From positions 1 through 37,038 of IMG/VR virus record IMGVR_UViG_3300028837_000375: a stretch of DNA of 37,038 nucleotides; one strand, written 5' to 3'. Positions 8,831 to 16,185 of the stretch are shown piece by piece. The DNA comes from a virus. How positions within the stretch are numbered: the first letter of the stretch is position 1; each line of letters begins with the position of its first letter. The notes beneath the pieces were generated by a model. That model was not told where the DNA came from, ran no database searches, and saw only the letters and a list, made by a program, of their open reading frames with translations. The position numbers and the translations under genes are program-made.

Positions 8831-9171
8831 TACAGGTAGCCTTAATTACGAATGATAAGAATACCAATGTAGGCTTGGTCGGTAGTGATACTTCTTCAGG
8901 GAGAATTGTGTACAAGTTTATACCAAGTGCTCAATTTTGTGCTGATTTAATAGACACTTGGGTAAGTCGGTCAATCATAAGCGAATCTATTGAAGAGTCA
9001 AAAGAGGGTGATTTTAGTCTAAGAACAAAAATTATACCGAATGAGGAAGAGTATTTAGGTGCGTTACTTGCTAAGGCGATTAATCCACCTTACAGCGTTA
9101 AATACATCGAAAAAATGAAACAGGGTAGTGTGAGTAATATCGTAGAAAAAGATTTTAAAGAATTAATTTAG
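8827..9171 (+). CDS. Hypothetical protein after portal
   Basis: A 114-residue alpha/beta protein that I do not recognise. The ATG overlaps the portal stop (ATGA) and is preceded by AAGGAG at 8813-8818, so it is translationally coupled to the portal-MuF gene. It starts with a hydrophobic strand (MIQVALITND) and has a helix-rich C-terminal half. No Cys pairs and no membrane segment are present. A small head protein is possible from the position only. Confidence 0.65.
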   Translation: MIQVALITNDKNTNVGLVGSDTSSGRIVYKFIPSAQFCADLIDTWVSRSIISESIEESKEGDFSLRTKIIPNEEEYLGALLAKAINPPYSVKYIEKMKQGSVSNIVEKDFKELI

Positions 9172-9251
9172 GGAAAAAACTAATATTCTATTAGAATTCT
9201 CACGTTTAGTAAAAATTCATTATTTAAGAATTCAAAGGAGATAGTGATGTA
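9172..9251 (+). other. AT-rich intergenic stretch with short inverted repeats
   Basis: One of the few real gaps between genes. It holds a small inverted repeat (CTAATA-TTC-TATTAG, 9180-9194) and a second pair, GAATTCT at 9194-9200 with AGAATTC at 9227-9233. Both are AT-rich and weak, without a T-run, so a terminator cannot be claimed. I see no convincing -35/-10 pair. Confidence 0.3.
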
Positions 9252-9252
9252 A
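9247..9252 (+). promoter_or_regulatory. ATG-TAA start-stop element ahead of small ORF
   Basis: The AAGGAG at 9235-9240 has an ATG six bases downstream that is followed at once by TAA (9247-9252). The real start of the next small gene, ATG 9252, overlaps this stop as TAATG. Minimal start-stop ORFs can pause ribosomes or tune reinitiation; whether this one does so is inference. Confidence 0.3.
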
Positions 9253-9401
9253 TGTTTTGCGAAAAGTGCGGTAAACAAAAAGACAAGTGTGCCTGTCCTG
9301 AAAAGATTGCGGAAAAGAATCCTGGATTCACCAAGCGTGGTGACTCTAAACTTATCGGTGTTGTTAAAACTGAGGAAAAAGTAGCAAAATTAAAATCTTA
9401 A
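9252..9401 (+). CDS. Small zinc-ribbon protein (49 residues)
   Basis: A short gene in the gap between the portal operon and the protease. The product begins MFCEKCGKQKDKCACPEK, giving CxxC and CxC pairs that form a likely zinc-binding knuckle, then a basic tail ending in KLKS. It has an AAGGAG site at 9235-9240, and its stop is 24 bases before the protease start. Size, cluster of four Cys and ribosome binding site argue that it is real. Function unknown; a zinc-stabilised peptide acting in head assembly or binding nucleic acid is possible. Confidence 0.6.
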   Translation: MFCEKCGKQKDKCACPEKIAEKNPGFTKRGDSKLIGVVKTEEKVAKLKS

Positions 9402-9425
9402 AACGTAATCTTTTGGGAGGTGAGA

Positions 9426-12353
9426 ATGGAAACGGGATTTATCAAATACGCTACTGTGAAAGTCTTGGGATGGAGAGATAAAACCCACAAGAAAGTTGCG
9501 AGAACGGAATATGGTGAGAAAGTAAAATCGTATTATCTCGATGAAGCACCTTCGCTAAATCTCCAAGCTGTGCTGAATGATTGTGCTGACTACTACAAAG
9601 TATCTTCTAATCCAGAAGACTACGAACTGATTGTTGTGCGGGCTGTTGAAGCGGATATACCGAATGATAATGGAGATGCATTTACCGAAGATGAGTTATT
9701 GAGGTGGGATGAGAAACAGGGGCAGAGAGTATACAGAACCTTTAACCTTAAGGGACATCACGTTAATCATCAATCTTCAAATCCTGTAATGGCACGTGGA
9801 ATCATTATAGATTCCCATTTTAATCGTGGAAACGATGGAAAATTTATTGAAATTCTAATTGCGAGCGACAAGCGGAAAGACCCTCTACTAGTGCGGAACA
9901 TCACTTCGGGAAAATTAGATAAATTTTCAATGGGCTGTCATTGCGAATATACCAAATGTTCTATATGTGGACACAAAGCATACAGCGAATCACAGTTTTG
10001 TGAGCATGTTCGGAACTCAAAAATGCAGGAGATTGGTGGTAAAAGGGTGTATGAGGAATGTTTTGGAGTCGTTTATGACGAAATTTCCTCTGTATATGAC
10101 CCCGCAATGAAGAATTGTGAAGCGATAGATTTTATAAAGGCTGAGAAAGATAGCGGTCTAGAAGAACAGATTATGGCTCAGACTGAGGATTTGTTGGCTC
10201 ATCAGGTTGTAGCAAAAAAATCTGCTACTGAATCAGATGACTCCATTACGATTACAGGGATGAGACCGAATCAGACAGTTACTATCACAAATCATAAGGA
10301 GGTGAAGGACGATATGGCTAAAAAGGCTATGGGGAATAAGGCTAAACTGACTAAGAAAGCGGATGATGATTTATTTGATGAGTTGGAAAAAGAGGAACAA
10401 GAGGAAATGCCTGAAATTCCCGAAAAAGAAGAAGTAATCAACATCGAGAAAGAAGAACAAGGTCTTGAGGTAGAAGAAGCACCTCCTGAGATGACTCCTG
10501 AAGAGGAAGTGGCATTGGCTCAAGAAGAAGTGGAAGAGGAATTACCTGTAGAGGAATTAGAAGCTCAGGACGAAGTAGTGGAAGAAGGCATACTGCCTGA
10601 TGAGGAAGCGGTAGCTCAGGAAGAGGTTTATGAGGAAGAGGATGAGCTTTCGGCTGAGTTATCCGATGAAGACTTGGAAGAGATGGCTCAAGAGGAATAT
10701 ATCGAAGAGGAAGATTTAGCAGCAGAGGTTAATATTCCTACGGAAGAAGAGACCCAAGATGAGATGGAAGCTCAGGACGAAGTAGTGGAAGAAATCTCTG
10801 AAGTTCCTGAAGGGGTTATCGAATCTCAGGATGAAGAAGACGAATTACAGCTTCAAGATTTAGAGGGTGAAGAAGACGAAGAAATGACCGATGATGAGTT
10901 TGGCATCAAGGGTGGTCTCTTAGACCTTGAAGCTGAAAGAATCAGAAAAACTTGTTGGGTTATTTCCGACAAAAAGGGTCCTTTGTACATGGTGGGGCTG
11001 AAAAAGTCATTTCCAAACCAACATGCTAAATTTGCAAAGAGATTTGCAAGTAAGGCTTACGGTGAGGATTTGATGAGAGCTATTCTTGATGATGGCTTTA
11101 TCAAAACCATGAACCGTGTTAACGCAATCAATGTAGTGAGTGACGTTAAGATGGACAAGGGTATTAAGAGACCTGACCTGTGGTTAGGACTTGTTGCTCA
11201 ATCTGAGGAAACTGATAGCAGACAGATTCGGGCGAAATACAATGCTCTTATAAAGAAGGCTGAAAGTAAGAAAGCGAAAAAGAAAGTAGCAAAGCCTAGA
11301 AAGAAAGCAGACGGACCAGCTGACGTTCCTACCGATGATGAAACACGGGTTGACTTCGATGAAGGACACGATGTTACAACTACCGAAGATGTTCAACCAC
11401 TAATTCCCCCCGCAGAAGTTAAGAAAGATACTGAGGATGCAAAAAATGAGATGGTAGAAACTGATACCCATCATTTTACAGGCGAACTGAAACCTGCCTA
11501 CGAAAATATAAGTGCCGAGTTTGATAAAGGTGCTTGGAAAATTCTAGACGGTAACAAACACCTGTTCAGTATCAAATCTAAGAACGCTACTCGTAGGGTA
11601 GGGGAAAAGATTTTGTATAGGATTGCAAGTGAAGGTCTTGTGGATACATGGAAGAGATTCGGTGCTGACGATTTACCTGGAAGCATTACCGAAGATTCCA
11701 TGAACGATTTGGATGAAGCGGCTCAGAGCGATTACGATGACAAGGATGATATTCCTGACATCGTTGGAGCGGGAGAGTTGAAATCCGATAGTGAGCAAAC
11801 CATTGATGATTTAGGTGAAGCTCATCCAACTGATACTTCCGAGCTAGAAGCTTCGCTGAAACGCAAAGCTCTGAAAGATGCAGAAGAAGTATTGGAACAA
11901 GAGAAACAAGCTTTCAAAGTTAAATATGTTAGAGCGTTGAGACTTGCAGCTAAGAGGGCGAATTACAATATTGAGGATAACCCTCTAAAAGCTTCTCTGT
12001 GGGATGCTCTCACAAAAGTAGGCTTGGCAGAAGACCTTTCGGAAGTAGCAATCGAAGAGTCATTTGATACTGGTGGTGAGGCTTTTGTTGACAGTATTGT
12101 AAACAGGGCAGAAGAGTTGGTTGAATACACCACACCAGCATTTGCTCAGTTGGAAGAGGATATGGGAAACATAAAGTCTGTAGTTGCTCAAGATGACGAA
12201 GAAGTAGAGGAAGAGAATGAGGAAGATAAGGAAGCGAGTAAGATTGCTAAACAGGCAGAAGCGGGTTCATTGCTTCTCAAATCAACAGTAGAAACGGGCA
12301 AAAAGCTCACAAGTAAGATTGCCAAAGCGGTAATGAGATATAACGTCCGTTAA
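9426..12353 (+). CDS. Prohead protease fused to acidic scaffold
   Basis: A 975-residue protein combining the capsid maturation protease with the scaffold. Residues 1-~240 are the serine protease: an early IPNDNGDAFTEDELL segment, a catalytic His region (GHHVNHQ, H112 or H115) and a likely catalytic Ser168 in DKFSMG. Straight after this comes a zinc-type insertion with C173, C178, C181, H183, C192 and H194, a known variant in large-phage prohead proteases, and then YDEISSVYDPA. Residues ~300-500 are extremely acidic (Glu/Asp-rich) and the rest is helical, as expected of a scaffold that is digested during maturation. The start ATG 9426 follows GGGAGG at 9415-9420; an in-frame GTG at 9420 overlaps that site and is rejected. 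A nested start at 10314 probably makes scaffold without protease. It is followed directly by decoration and capsid genes, the usual order. Confidence 0.87.
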   Translation: METGFIKYATVKVLGWRDKTHKKVARTEYGEKVKSYYLDEAPSLNLQAVLNDCADYYKVSSNPEDYELIVVRAVEADIPNDNGDAFTEDELLRWDEKQGQRVYRTFNLKGHHVNHQSSNPVMARGIIIDSHFNRGNDGKFIEILIASDKRKDPLLVRNITSGKLDKFSMGCHCEYTKCSICGHKAYSESQFCEHVRNSKMQEIGGKRVYEECFGVVYDEISSVYDPAMKNCEAIDFIKAEKDSGLEEQIMAQTEDLLAHQVVAKKSATESDDSITITGMRPNQTVTITNHKEVKDDMAKKAMGNKAKLTKKADDDLFDELEKEEQEEMPEIPEKEEVINIEKEEQGLEVEEAPPEMTPEEEVALAQEEVEEELPVEELEAQDEVVEEGILPDEEAVAQEEVYEEEDELSAELSDEDLEEMAQEEYIEEEDLAAEVNIPTEEETQDEMEAQDEVVEEISEVPEGVIESQDEEDELQLQDLEGEEDEEMTDDEFGIKGGLLDLEAERIRKTCWVISDKKGPLYMVGLKKSFPNQHAKFAKRFASKAYGEDLMRAILDDGFIKTMNRVNAINVVSDVKMDKGIKRPDLWLGLVAQSEETDSRQIRAKYNALIKKAESKKAKKKVAKPRKKADGPADVPTDDETRVDFDEGHDVTTTEDVQPLIPPAEVKKDTEDAKNEMVETDTHHFTGELKPAYENISAEFDKGAWKILDGNKHLFSIKSKNATRRVGEKILYRIASEGLVDTWKRFGADDLPGSITEDSMNDLDEAAQSDYDDKDDIPDIVGAGELKSDSEQTIDDLGEAHPTDTSELEASLKRKALKDAEEVLEQEKQAFKVKYVRALRLAAKRANYNIEDNPLKASLWDALTKVGLAEDLSEVAIEESFDTGGEAFVDSIVNRAEELVEYTTPAFAQLEEDMGNIKSVVAQDDEEVEEENEEDKEASKIAKQAEAGSLLLKSTVETGKKLTSKIAKAVMRYNVR
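10296..10305 (+). promoter_or_regulatory. Internal Shine-Dalgarno for nested scaffold start
   Basis: AAGGAGGTGA, fully complementary to the 16S rRNA 3' end, lies inside the protease-scaffold gene, 8 bases before the in-frame ATG 10314. The GGAGG-to-ATG distance (11) equals that of the strongest neighbouring sites: decoration gene 12, major capsid gene 12, gene at 15090 11. Confidence 0.7.
10314..12353 (+). CDS. Nested in-frame scaffold protein (internal start)
   Basis: Translation from the internal ATG 10314 would give a 679-residue protein identical to residues 297-975 of the protease-scaffold, so it lacks the protease. It starts MAKKAMGNKAKL, enters the acidic region, then continues through the helical C-terminus (ending in KIAKAVMRYNVR), which is the part expected to contact the capsid protein. 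This is the same strategy as lambda C/Nu3, where the scaffold gene lies in frame inside the protease gene. The evidence is the perfect ribosome binding site and the domain boundary falling just at the start; expression itself is inferred. Confidence 0.6.
   Translation: MAKKAMGNKAKLTKKADDDLFDELEKEEQEEMPEIPEKEEVINIEKEEQGLEVEEAPPEMTPEEEVALAQEEVEEELPVEELEAQDEVVEEGILPDEEAVAQEEVYEEEDELSAELSDEDLEEMAQEEYIEEEDLAAEVNIPTEEETQDEMEAQDEVVEEISEVPEGVIESQDEEDELQLQDLEGEEDEEMTDDEFGIKGGLLDLEAERIRKTCWVISDKKGPLYMVGLKKSFPNQHAKFAKRFASKAYGEDLMRAILDDGFIKTMNRVNAINVVSDVKMDKGIKRPDLWLGLVAQSEETDSRQIRAKYNALIKKAESKKAKKKVAKPRKKADGPADVPTDDETRVDFDEGHDVTTTEDVQPLIPPAEVKKDTEDAKNEMVETDTHHFTGELKPAYENISAEFDKGAWKILDGNKHLFSIKSKNATRRVGEKILYRIASEGLVDTWKRFGADDLPGSITEDSMNDLDEAAQSDYDDKDDIPDIVGAGELKSDSEQTIDDLGEAHPTDTSELEASLKRKALKDAEEVLEQEKQAFKVKYVRALRLAAKRANYNIEDNPLKASLWDALTKVGLAEDLSEVAIEESFDTGGEAFVDSIVNRAEELVEYTTPAFAQLEEDMGNIKSVVAQDDEEVEEENEEDKEASKIAKQAEAGSLLLKSTVETGKKLTSKIAKAVMRYNVR
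10560..10793 (+). repeat. 27-bp direct repeat within acidic scaffold region
   Basis: The same 27 bases occur at 10560-10586 and 10767-10793, coding for EAQDEVVEE both times. They lie in a region where (A/S/T)-Q-(D/E)-E recurs about seven times. The repeat is in frame and coding. Confidence 0.7.
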
Positions 12354-12380
12354 AAAACAGGAAGGAGGTGTTAATACAAT

Positions 12381-13124
12381 ATGCTAGATATTAAACGATG
12401 TGCAATTTACACAAATTTAGGGATTCTTGAGGTTGATGATGGATGTGCTGCCTTTGAAGCAGGAACTCTTCTGCAAAAAGTGGATGACAACGGTACAACC
12501 AAACTCACTATCTCTGACGGTACGAATCCTGCGGGTATGGCTAAATGGGACCACTGTACAGGCTTCTTAGGTGTTGCAGTTGAGGAAGCTCATACGTTTG
12601 CTGCCGCTGGCGGTGCAGATGTAACAGTTAATCTTGATAACGCTCACGTTATCACGTCATCCTATAAGGTTGAGGATTCAGCAGGAAACAACTACACCGA
12701 AGGTGCTGCGGCTGACTACACCATGAACACCACGAATGGTATTGTTACTCGTATTGACGCAACTACTACTATCCCTGATGGTGGTACGATTTACGTTACA
12801 TACAAGTGGCAGAAGACCGATGCACAGATTGATGCAGGGGACTATCCATTTGGGCTTATCGGTGGTAGAAATCTTCGCAACTCGTTAGATGATGTTCCTG
12901 GGTCTAATCGGATGACTCTGATTCAGGCTTATGCTCTCATCTACACAACCGTTTTCGATAGCTCACTCGACTACACGTTGGGTGAAAAAATCTATTCTGA
13001 TGCCAATGGAATGATTACTAATGTTGCTGGTGGTAATCCTGAAATCGGTTCAGTTCACGAACTACCATCAACAGATGATGCATTCCTAGGTGTCGAACTA
13101 AAGATGTTTACGCCTGGTACATAA
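12381..13124 (+). CDS. Putative capsid decoration (head stabilisation) protein
   Basis: A 247-residue, beta-rich protein between the scaffold and major capsid genes, the position of lambda gpD-like cement proteins. The flanks show the compact decoration-protein style (residues about 1-70 and 155-247: ...GFLGVAVEE, FGLIGGRNLRNSL, DAFLGVELKMF). An inserted Ig-like beta module sits between (about 85-150: VITSSYKVEDS, GIVTRID, TIYVTYKW). It has a perfect AAGGAGGTG site at 12362-12370, similar in strength to the capsid gene, which fits a high-copy virion protein. The role is inferred from position, fold pattern and expression signal. Confidence 0.62.
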   Translation: MLDIKRCAIYTNLGILEVDDGCAAFEAGTLLQKVDDNGTTKLTISDGTNPAGMAKWDHCTGFLGVAVEEAHTFAAAGGADVTVNLDNAHVITSSYKVEDSAGNNYTEGAAADYTMNTTNGIVTRIDATTTIPDGGTIYVTYKWQKTDAQIDAGDYPFGLIGGRNLRNSLDDVPGSNRMTLIQAYALIYTTVFDSSLDYTLGEKIYSDANGMITNVAGGNPEIGSVHELPSTDDAFLGVELKMFTPGT

Positions 13125-13149
13125 CTATGAAGGGAGGTGACAGCAGATT

Positions 13150-14295
13150 ATGGGTAATCCTTATAAGAACCAAAAACGAGTAAAGGTTGCGAAAAAAGTT
13201 GCAGCCACTAAATCGGAAGAGAATCTATACGATTCGCAGACTAATTTTAACCCGACTTCCTTTGATGGCTCTACCAAGATTGCGAAAGCTCTTGGTAACC
13301 AGAACAGGATGTTCGATGAAAAGGGCGAAGTTAATGCCTATGATAAGAAAGATGCCTTACAGCAGATTGCTCACTTGTTGAACAATGTGTTAGGAAAAGA
13401 GAAGGTAGCGAAGTTCCGTGTTGACCCTGATATTACCCCCGAAGCAAGGCGGGATATTCTAGCAGGAGCTTTGCAAGACCCTACAGGTGAAGGTCATAGG
13501 ATTCTTGGAGCAGAATTGCTTCAGCCTGTTAAAGAAGTAATCGACTACGAAGGATGGTCTCGTAAGATTCTGTCTGTTCGTCCTCTTGCTCAGGGTGAAC
13601 TCTTTAGGATTTCTAAGGACGTTGACGTTGTAGCATGGGTTGTAGGACAGGACGGTGCAGGAATTGAGTCGAGAGTTCGTGGGAGATATATCTTCCCGCC
13701 TGAATTCAAAATCGTGGCTTTCCCCACGATAGATATTGCTGATATTTATCAGATGAACTTTGACGTTCTGGATAGAGCACAGGACAGGGCAAGACAGGAC
13801 ATCGAGAGGAAAGAAGATAAAGCTCTGATTGCGGCTCTAGACGCTGCTTCAACGACTGTTAATACCACTACCAACTTTGTTACACTTGGTCTGACGGTAT
13901 TTGAAGACATTCGTTATCAGGTTGAACGACACCGCCTAGTCGTTGATAAGTTTCTTATCAACAGGCAGGAAGTGTCTGACATCGTGAAAACCATGTCGGC
14001 AAACGTTGACCCTGTAACCGAGCGTGAGTTAATTCTTGCGGGTTATATTGGTACAGTCTTGAATTGCCAAATCATCACCTCTGCGGGAACAGGTGTTCTT
14101 GAAGTCTTACCTGCTGGTACTGTGTACGGTTGTACTGACGGTGCATATATCGGACAGATTGGTGAGAGAGTTTCCCTCTTTAGCGAACCTTTCAATAAGT
14201 ACGCTATGGGCGAAATGGTAAGAGGTTGGGCTTTTGCAGAAATCTTAGGACAGGCGATTGCCAATCCTAAAGCTGTAGCGAAGGGAATGAAATAA
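13150..14295 (+). CDS. Major capsid protein, HK97 fold
   Basis: A 381-residue protein forming the icosahedral shell. It follows scaffold/protease and decoration genes and carries a GGGAGGTGA ribosome binding site at 13132-13140. Visible hallmarks: a basic, possibly cleaved N-terminal arm (residues 1-~50), a helix with DIERKEDKALIAALDAA (spine-helix-like), the segment VDKFLINRQEVSDI, and a C-terminal half with GCTDGAYIGQIGERVSLFSEPFNK then AMGEMVRGWAFAEILGQAIANPKAV, typical of HK97-fold capsid proteins of large myoviruses. The N-terminal arm may be removed by the prohead protease (inference). Two hairpins directly follow the gene. Confidence 0.92.
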   Translation: MGNPYKNQKRVKVAKKVAATKSEENLYDSQTNFNPTSFDGSTKIAKALGNQNRMFDEKGEVNAYDKKDALQQIAHLLNNVLGKEKVAKFRVDPDITPEARRDILAGALQDPTGEGHRILGAELLQPVKEVIDYEGWSRKILSVRPLAQGELFRISKDVDVVAWVVGQDGAGIESRVRGRYIFPPEFKIVAFPTIDIADIYQMNFDVLDRAQDRARQDIERKEDKALIAALDAASTTVNTTTNFVTLGLTVFEDIRYQVERHRLVVDKFLINRQEVSDIVKTMSANVDPVTERELILAGYIGTVLNCQIITSAGTGVLEVLPAGTVYGCTDGAYIGQIGERVSLFSEPFNKYAMGEMVRGWAFAEILGQAIANPKAVAKGMK

Positions 14296-14353
14296 TCCTG
14301 ATGGATTATTCCTGATAATCATATAGGGCAAGCCTTCACAGGCTTGCCCTATA
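14291..14353 (+). terminator. Tandem hairpins after the capsid gene
   Basis: Hairpin 1 at 14291-14310 (AATAATCC-TGAT-GGATTATT) includes the capsid stop codon. Hairpin 2 at 14322-14353 has a perfect 13-bp stem (TATAGGGCAAGCC, loop TTCACA). No T-run follows, so this is not a standard intrinsic terminator. It may be a partial terminator or an mRNA end that protects the abundant capsid transcript. Confidence 0.45.
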
Positions 14354-14396
14354 ATGAAACTGAAATTGAACTTGTATTAATAAGGAGGTTGTGAAG

Positions 14397-15071
14397 ATGC
14401 AAAATGTGCTAAATGAACTAACTAAGTATTTTTCTGAAGAGAAGGATGTGTATGTACAGAATGTTTCAAACGGAATTGTGAGTCTAGCTTTTGGGGAGAA
14501 ATTGGAAGTGGGTTATAGTTTGCCCGCTGGTCCAAATCCTATCTGTCTAACATCACATGTTCCTTTTAAGCTTATTAAAGAATCCGTTATTTTCAGAAAG
14601 GCTTTGTTAAGGAAACCGCCTTTTGTACGGTTGCTCTCTCATGAAGACTACATGACGTTTTTCACGAAGAAAGCAAAGGTTTTAGAAAAAAGTCCTGAAG
14701 AGTTAATCGAACAGGCAGAAGTAAAACAGCAGAAGTTTGCAGATAAAGTAATGGATGATGAGCCAACAGAAACACCGCCTGTTACTTCTTCTACCGAGCC
14801 AGAAACTTTGGACGAAGTTCTTACACCAAGAGTGATTCAAATTGTCAATAATCTTAATCAGCCTTCGGAAGAAGAAGGTGGATTGAAGATTTCAATTCCT
14901 GAGATTGTTGAGGAATTGGAAACCTTACAACTCAGCTACGAAGACCTTGAGTATGTTCGTTCTATGGGAAGATTCAGAACGGTCAAGAAGTGGGCTGAAG
15001 GAAAGCTATCGACAATAGACCAAAAATCCATACCGACAACTGACGAAATCTCAGAATCGGTAAACAAATAA
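14397..15071 (+). CDS. Hypothetical protein after capsid
   Basis: A 224-residue protein that I do not recognise. The ATG 14397 lies 8 bases after AAGGAGG (14382-14388); an in-frame GTG at 14391 is too close to that site. Residues 1-~100 look like a mixed alpha/beta domain; a T/P/E-rich linker follows (about 110-140); the C-terminus has a helical segment (EDLEYVRSMGRFRTVKKWAEG) that resembles a small helical hairpin. A head-proximal or connector-type accessory role is possible from the order only. Confidence 0.65.
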   Translation: MQNVLNELTKYFSEEKDVYVQNVSNGIVSLAFGEKLEVGYSLPAGPNPICLTSHVPFKLIKESVIFRKALLRKPPFVRLLSHEDYMTFFTKKAKVLEKSPEELIEQAEVKQQKFADKVMDDEPTETPPVTSSTEPETLDEVLTPRVIQIVNNLNQPSEEEGGLKISIPEIVEELETLQLSYEDLEYVRSMGRFRTVKKWAEGKLSTIDQKSIPTTDEISESVNK

Positions 15072-15089
15072 AAGGAGGTGAGTTAATTA

Positions 15090-15581
15090 ATGGCTGCGAC
15101 TTTTGAATGGGTTGAAACTAATGGTTCTCCAGGTTCAAAAACAACGGGAAGGACAGAGTGTAATTTTAAATCGGTGGATGACTCTACCACGAATTACGCT
15201 ACGTCCCCTATCCAAGCTCCGACTGTTGGCTCTAGCTACAGTTATGAGAAATGGATTCAGGGTCATTTTCAGGGTTCTTACTCCGACATCAGCGATGTCA
15301 AGTTTTGGAAGAGTGGTGGAACTCTCGATGCAGCTCTGAGTATCAATTCGGGAACTGCTGACCATAGCACAGGGTACGCACAGCCTGTCAATAGCAAGAG
15401 TGTAGTGGCAGGTCATAACGAAGTACCCACCGATGAAGCCTCTGCGTTAGCTCTAAATACTGATGGTGTCACGGGAGATGAGTACACCGATTATGTAGTC
15501 CTACAGCTTCAGGTAGGTACGGCAGCTCCAAGTGGTGATATTGGTGTCCAAACTTTCACCATGAAGTACAACGAAAGTTAA
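15090..15581 (+). CDS. Putative virion surface/decoration-type protein
   Basis: A 163-residue beta-rich protein, rich in Ser, Thr and Gly, with no Cys pair and no membrane segment. It starts MAATFEWVETNGSPGSKT and contains YEKWIQGHFQGSYSDISDVKFW, a layout that recurs in small structural proteins of many phages near the capsid gene. The strong AAAGGAGGTGA site at 15071-15081 suggests high expression. A capsid-associated or tail-surface role is inferred; the exact family is not certain. Confidence 0.55.
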   Translation: MAATFEWVETNGSPGSKTTGRTECNFKSVDDSTTNYATSPIQAPTVGSSYSYEKWIQGHFQGSYSDISDVKFWKSGGTLDAALSINSGTADHSTGYAQPVNSKSVVAGHNEVPTDEASALALNTDGVTGDEYTDYVVLQLQVGTAAPSGDIGVQTFTMKYNES

Positions 15582-15606
15582 GAATTAGGATAGCCTAGTT
15601 CTGAAA

Positions 15607-15635
15607 TTGAAAACTGAATAATGGATTTGTTTAAT
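15607..15635 (+). promoter_or_regulatory. Possible sigma70/sigmaA-type promoter
   Basis: TTGAAA (15607-15612), a 17-base spacer and TTTAAT (15630-15635): five of six matches in each box. It lies in a 146-base gap ahead of the gene at 15728. Such matches arise by chance in AT-rich DNA, so confidence is limited. Confidence 0.35.
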
Positions 15636-15657
15636 GCAATAAACATTTCAATAAGGT

Positions 15658-15689
15658 AAGGTGTGAGCTAATCCAATGGTTCAGACCTT
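15658..15689 (+). other. Imperfect hairpin in leader
   Basis: AAGGTGTGAGC (15658-15668) pairs with GTTCAGACCTT (15679-15689) in nine of eleven positions over a 10-base loop. Directly upstream ATAAGGT (15651-15657) can also pair with ACCTTAT (15685-15691), giving a competing fold. It sits between the possible promoter and the ribosome binding site of the gene at 15728. Confidence 0.35.
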
Positions 15690-15727
15690 ATCTTTACGGA
15701 AAAATTAAATTGAAAAGGAGAATGAAA

Positions 15728-16171
15728 ATGGCTCAATATGACGGTTTAGAATATATGTGGATTGCTCAAATGACAGATGGAAAAGAAGTTCCTCAGTTTG
15801 ATGAGAACGGTGAGAATGAAACCTTATTTAAAACAATAAAGGAAAATCGCAATATAGCTACTTTTTGGCTGATGAATACAAAGAACAAAAAGAGAGAATT
15901 TGCGGTAAATCTTCAGAACGGAACTTTTCTAGCTTTTGGAAAATGGATTGCAGTAGCACAAGGTGATACCATTTTAAGTAGCAATGAACTTTTAAAATAT
16001 AGATTAATTTATTTCAGACAAGTAACGCAGCTCTTTGGAACAGCAAAATTGGAAACTCAAGCGACTACGATTGTTTTCGTAATTGGATGGCAAGCGAATG
16101 ACCCGATTACAGGGCAAAACATCAAAAGGATGTTGCAAGTGCATAATGCTGATACAATTGCGATTGGGTAA
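15728..16171 (+). CDS. Hypothetical protein
   Basis: A 147-residue alpha/beta protein that I do not recognise. I chose ATG 15728, 7 bases after AGGAG (15716-15720); an in-frame ATG at 15722 and a TTG at 15710 are too close to, or overlap, that site. The body holds alternating strands (NIATFWLMNTKN, FLAFGKWIAVAQG, TTIVFVIGW) and ends in QVHNADTIAIG, a compact beta-domain style. It leads the small set before the first giant repeat gene. Confidence 0.62.
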   Translation: MAQYDGLEYMWIAQMTDGKEVPQFDENGENETLFKTIKENRNIATFWLMNTKNKKREFAVNLQNGTFLAFGKWIAVAQGDTILSSNELLKYRLIYFRQVTQLFGTAKLETQATTIVFVIGWQANDPITGQNIKRMLQVHNADTIAIG

Positions 16172-16185
16172 TCAGGAGACTGAAA

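Noticed and set aside
9420-9425. GTG 9420, GTG 14391 and GTG 33506 as gene starts
   Set aside because: Each lies inside or directly against a Shine-Dalgarno sequence that is well spaced for an ATG a few codons downstream.
14322-14353. Standard intrinsic terminator after the capsid gene
   Set aside because: The stem is strong but no T-run follows on either strand, so it is listed only as a possible terminator or mRNA-stability hairpin.
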